A stretch of 7,387 nt of DNA, from assembly GCA_002254385.1 (NCBI GenBank), contig NJDO01000094.1, positions 1-7,387 on the forward strand. The letters are read 5' to 3'. Below are positions 4,674-7,387 of the stretch, one piece after another. Both the position numbers and the translations under genes were made by a program. Below the pieces are notes generated by a model that had not been told where the DNA came from, did no database searches, and was given only the letters and a program-made list of their open reading frames with translations. The first letter of the stretch is position 1. Every line of letters starts with the position of its first letter. Origin of the DNA: Thermoplasmatales archaeon ex4484_6 (GTDB lineage: Archaea; Thermoplasmatota; Penumbrarchaeia; Penumbrarchaeales; Penumbrarchaeaceae).

Positions 4674-7387
4674 TCAGGTCTGGTCCATCGAAGGGGTCTG
4701 TTCGGCCGGATAGAACCTTGCGGATTTCCCGTCCCTCGAATATGTCACGACACCGGCCCTTATCAGGTTCTTCACATGGTAGTTGACAACCTGGCGTGAT
4801 GCTCCTATCAGCCTTCCTATCTGCTCCATCGTGATCCCCGGATGCTCGAGTATCATGTTGAAGATCTCCTCCTGCTTGGAGATGTTCTTCTTCAATCTGC
4901 TGATATTTATGTTGGCCGGATAGTACCGCTTGTATATGCCATCGTACATCGATTTCACAAAACCGTTCTGCTCCAGCACCCTGAGATGATATGCAAGTGT
5001 ACCGTTGTTCAGGTCCAGGTTCCTCTTGATGGAGGAATAGTGATCCCCGGGATTTGCTATTATGTAACCCCTGATGAGACCCCTTATCTCGTGGTTCAAG
5101 ATGTCCTTCTTGGACAGTTTGGAATAGAGTGTTATCAACGAGGTGGTTATCGTCACATATCCGACTTCCGTCCAGAGAATGAATAGGAGGCCGCCGATGA
5201 TGATTGCACCCATGCCTCCCGCTATCAGCCAGCTGGGACCTCCGTTACCGGGATCTGCCGGGATGGGGTGACTGTAGGAACTCTCTCCACTGCCAGGTTC
5301 GTTCCCCTCATCGACGGGCTCATTCACCGTCGGTTGATCGGGAGCCGTATATGAGGGGACGATCTTCGTGAACTCCACCGCCGAATAATCCTTCCCGTCG
5401 TTCGCCCTGACGAAAACGTAGAGACCGGTGGGGGGAAGGGAGCGCTCATCCACAAGGAAGGACCATCTCTCGAACCCCCATGCATTCATCCATTCCCCGT
5501 TCCCGAGCCGGTATTCCACGGAACCACCGCGGTCATCAGGGTCCGCAACACTCCCGGAGACCACGTATCCCATTCCCGGATGGTATTCCACATCGTCGAT
5601 CGAGACACCGGGAAGGTCATTCTGGGGTTCGATATCGATAAGAAGACGGTCCACAAGAGTCGTGTTCCCGTCCTTAACTTCGATCCACACGGTCATCTTT
5701 CCGGTCAGGTCCGAGGTTGGAAGCAGAAAGAGATAGGGGCTGCCGCCATAGAGCTCCACGCTGACCTTCAATCTTGGATCGGAGGAGTAGGCGATGATGT
5801 CGAACAGTCCGATATCCGTGTCGGGGTCATGAATCCATCCATCAAGCTGGATCCTTGTCGGGGTATCCTGGTCCTCGCTGAGAACCACAAGGCCGGGATT
5901 CGAGAGGATCGTCGGTGGAGCGTCCGTATCCGTAACCGTCAGCAGACATACGGACGTGACTCCCGGGAGTGTGCCCCCTTCCCTGTCGTAAGCCGTGATC
6001 TCGAGCCTGGCCCTGCCTCCCCTTCCCTCCACAGAGGGCCTTATCACCAGTTCCGCATCCGAGACCTCCATCCGGATGAAATCGTTCATGTCCGGTGGAT
6101 CCATGTACGACAGCCTGGGAACGAAATGGAGGGTGTCCCCGTCAACATCCGTGAAGGTCCCGTTCGGACCGGAGAGCCTCAATCGATACTCGCTTCCCTC
6201 CGCCATTACGATATCTTCGAGAGGAATGTTCACGGAGGGGGGATCCTCCACCGGTCTGATTATGAGTGTGATTGGTGCGGAGAGCGTGCTGCTGCTGCCG
6301 TCCGAAACGGAGATCTCGAAGACAAGGGTGCCGAAGAGGTCAGGATATGTGGAAGCGTGGGATATGAGCTCGTTGTTCCTTCCTATGAGCAGGAGGCCAG
6401 GGGGTATCTCGGACACGGGAACTATATCCACATCCAGGTCCGCGGGGTCGGTCATGTCGTCGACCACAACATCCGATATCTTCAATATGGTCTGACCGAG
6501 GGAGCCCTCGTCTATCTCCAGTGTCCTTGGAACGTCTGAAAGAAAAACGGGTGGAGCGTCATGGACCACCACGGAGGGCCCCACCCTGACGGAGCCGCCA
6601 CCCGAAGCCGTTACCATGAAGGGAATGGTCTCCCCGCCGAAATCCCTCTGGGCCCTTATTTGAGCTTCAAGGAAGCCCCTGGACAGGCCGGCATCCAGGG
6701 TAACATCGTAATCCACAGAGAGCCCGGAAAAGGATACCAGACCCCCGTCCCCTCCGGAGCTCACCTCCATCAGGACGAAGGGGTTGTTGAAACCGTCCAT
6801 CGTGAGGTTGCCCGAGGGATGATCCGTGATGAGCATTCCGAGGTCAACGGCAGCCGGATCCGGCCTGACCCGCTCCAGGACCATTTCCCTTCCCCCCCTG
6901 GACAGGATGACGGACCCGGGATAGGACCATGATATATCGGACACCCACGAACCGTCCCTCTTGCCGAACCAGTAAAGAAGGCCCTCACCGGTCTCATCGA
7001 TCGAGCCTATCACGGCCGGACCGCCGATGCCCGGTAGAGACTGGACGAGATAGTCCCCGGAAGGTGTCGAGACCGGGAGGACCCTGTAATCCCCCTCACT
7101 CGTGAGGAGGTAGAGAAGGGCCTCACCGCCGGAGTATGCGCCCCCGTCCCCGTACGATTCGCGAGGCACGCTTCTGGGGGAGGCGAAGCTCCCGTTGGGA
7201 CCGAAGCTTGAGAGGAATGGAACACCGTCTTCAACACCGAGCACAGCAGTCTCGTTCCCGGGCCGTGCAGGGAAGAAGAACTCCTCCCGGCCGTCTCCGT
7301 CCATATCTACCGCAGTTCCCTCACCCGAGGGTGTGAGCTGTGTTGGATCCTCGTCGAAGGGATAGACCGTGACGGATCCGTTGGGGC
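4674..7387 (-). CDS. Membrane-anchored surface protein with cytoplasmic tandem winged-helix domains (5' end outside window)
   Basis: Probably a one-component membrane regulator. The frame is open to the right edge, so at least 903 residues are present and the true start and signal peptide are missing; numbering here runs from the internal Met at 7304. Order: a region with AVDMDGDGREE across residues 1-8 and AVIGSIDETGEG (97-108), like FG-GAP/VCBS beta-propeller blades; an Ig-like stretch to about 250; three cadherin/Ig-like repeats of about 105 residues joined by D-x-P-P motifs, then a fourth domain to about 648; a Pro/Gly/Glu/Ser-rich stalk (651-690); one transmembrane helix (about 691-712); and two winged helices, about 738-796 with NNGTLAYHLRVLEQNGF and about 810-866 with ASRQVVNYHVKNLIRAG. 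One transmembrane helix puts the repeats outside and the DNA-binding part inside. The tandem HTH part resembles archaeal regulators of COG3398 type from memory. Ligand and targets are unknown. It lies 37 bp upstream of the salvage genes. Confidence 0.82.
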   Translation of the reverse strand, partial: PNGSVTVYPFDEDPTQLTPSGEGTAVDMDGDGREEFFFPARPGNETAVLGVEDGVPFLSSFGPNGSFASPRSVPRESYGDGGAYSGGEALLYLLTSEGDYRVLPVSTPSGDYLVQSLPGIGGPAVIGSIDETGEGLLYWFGKRDGSWVSDISWSYPGSVILSRGGREMVLERVRPDPAAVDLGMLITDHPSGNLTMDGFNNPFVLMEVSSGGDGGLVSFSGLSVDYDVTLDAGLSRGFLEAQIRAQRDFGGETIPFMVTASGGGSVRVGPSVVVHDAPPVFLSDVPRTLEIDEGSLGQTILKISDVVVDDMTDPADLDVDIVPVSEIPPGLLLIGRNNELISHASTYPDLFGTLVFEISVSDGSSSTLSAPITLIIRPVEDPPSVNIPLEDIVMAEGSEYRLRLSGPNGTFTDVDGDTLHFVPRLSYMDPPDMNDFIRMEVSDAELVIRPSVEGRGGRARLEITAYDREGGTLPGVTSVCLLTVTDTDAPPTILSNPGLVVLSEDQDTPTRIQLDGWIHDPDTDIGLFDIIAYSSDPRLKVSVELYGGSPYLFLLPTSDLTGKMTVWIEVKDGNTTLVDRLLIDIEPQNDLPGVSIDDVEYHPGMGYVVSGSVADPDDRGGSVEYRLGNGEWMNAWGFERWSFLVDERSLPPTGLYVFVRANDGKDYSAVEFTKIVPSYTAPDQPTVNEPVDEGNEPGSGESSYSHPIPADPGNGGPSWLIAGGMGAIIIGGLLFILWTEVGYVTITTSLITLYSKLSKKDILNHEIRGLIRGYIIANPGDHYSSIKRNLDLNNGTLAYHLRVLEQNGFVKSMYDGIYKRYYPANINISRLKKNISKQEEIFNMILEHPGITMEQIGRLIGASRQVVNYHVKNLIRAGVVTYSRDGKSARFYPAEQTPSMDQT
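5361..6560 (-). repeat. Protein-level cadherin/Ig-like repeats in the surface protein
   Basis: Domain junctions carry similar motifs: DAPP (Asp249), DPP (Asp354), DAPP (Asp461) and DLP (Asp563), spaced 105, 107 and 102 residues, followed by a shorter fourth unit ending near residue 648. Within units, acidic motifs such as FTDVDGDTL (384-392) and IHDPDTDIG (491-499) fit calcium-binding cadherin-like folds. The repeats are divergent, with no long DNA-level repeat visible. Confidence 0.55.

Noticed and set aside
5580..6539. A 319-codon open frame on the + strand
   Set aside because: It is antisense to the repeat region of the surface protein, has no domain signature and no ribosome site, and is best explained as a codon-bias shadow.
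1..7387. CRISPR arrays, tRNA or rRNA genes, insertion sequences, phage or defence genes
   Set aside because: No regularly spaced direct repeats, cloverleaf-like segments, transposase motifs or defence domains were seen on either strand. The window is almost fully occupied by metabolic genes and one surface regulator.

Overview
The window looks like a piece of an archaeal chromosome, most likely from a Thermoplasmatota-type euryarchaeon. The evidence is the archaeal-style purine genes (an HGPRTase-like hypoxanthine phosphoribosyltransferase, a DadD-type deaminase and an archaeal PIMT), frequent AGG/AGA and ATA codons in GC-rich DNA, GGTGA Shine-Dalgarno motifs, T-rich terminator-like tracts, and a membrane-anchored tandem winged-helix protein of a kind I recall mainly from such archaea. 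The exact lineage is inferred. Genes are tightly packed and I see no mobile element, CRISPR array, tRNA or rRNA.

Layout. On the + strand, the 3' part of purA (adenylosuccinate synthetase, cut by the left edge) overlaps pcm (protein-L-isoaspartate O-methyltransferase) by 4 bp. This pair converges on the - strand genes across a 60-bp gap holding a symmetric T/A-rich element, probably a two-way terminator. On the - strand, reading right to left, come a large surface protein with cytoplasmic tandem winged helices (5' end outside the window), a 6-oxopurine-type methylthio-nucleoside phosphorylase, a 5'-deoxyadenosine/MTA/SAH deaminase, a hypoxanthine phosphoribosyltransferase and an MBLAC1-like metallo-beta-lactamase-fold hydrolase. 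The gaps are 37, 45, -8 and 140 bp.

How the genes fit together. Radical-SAM enzymes, polyamine synthesis and methyltransferases release 5'-deoxyadenosine, MTA and SAH. The deaminase would convert these to inosine analogues. The phosphorylase would split methylthioinosine or deoxyinosine to hypoxanthine and a sugar 1-phosphate. Hpt would make IMP, and PurA, on the opposite strand, would commit IMP toward AMP. This is a deaminate-first salvage route of the type described in Methanocaldococcus jannaschii. The phosphorylase supports it with Asn197 where MTA phosphorylase has the adenine-reading Asp.

The two least explained genes are the membrane-anchored tandem winged-helix protein just upstream of the salvage genes, which may be a one-component surface sensor, and the MBLAC1-like hydrolase just downstream. 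The phosphorylase also departs from the family at several conserved active-site positions.
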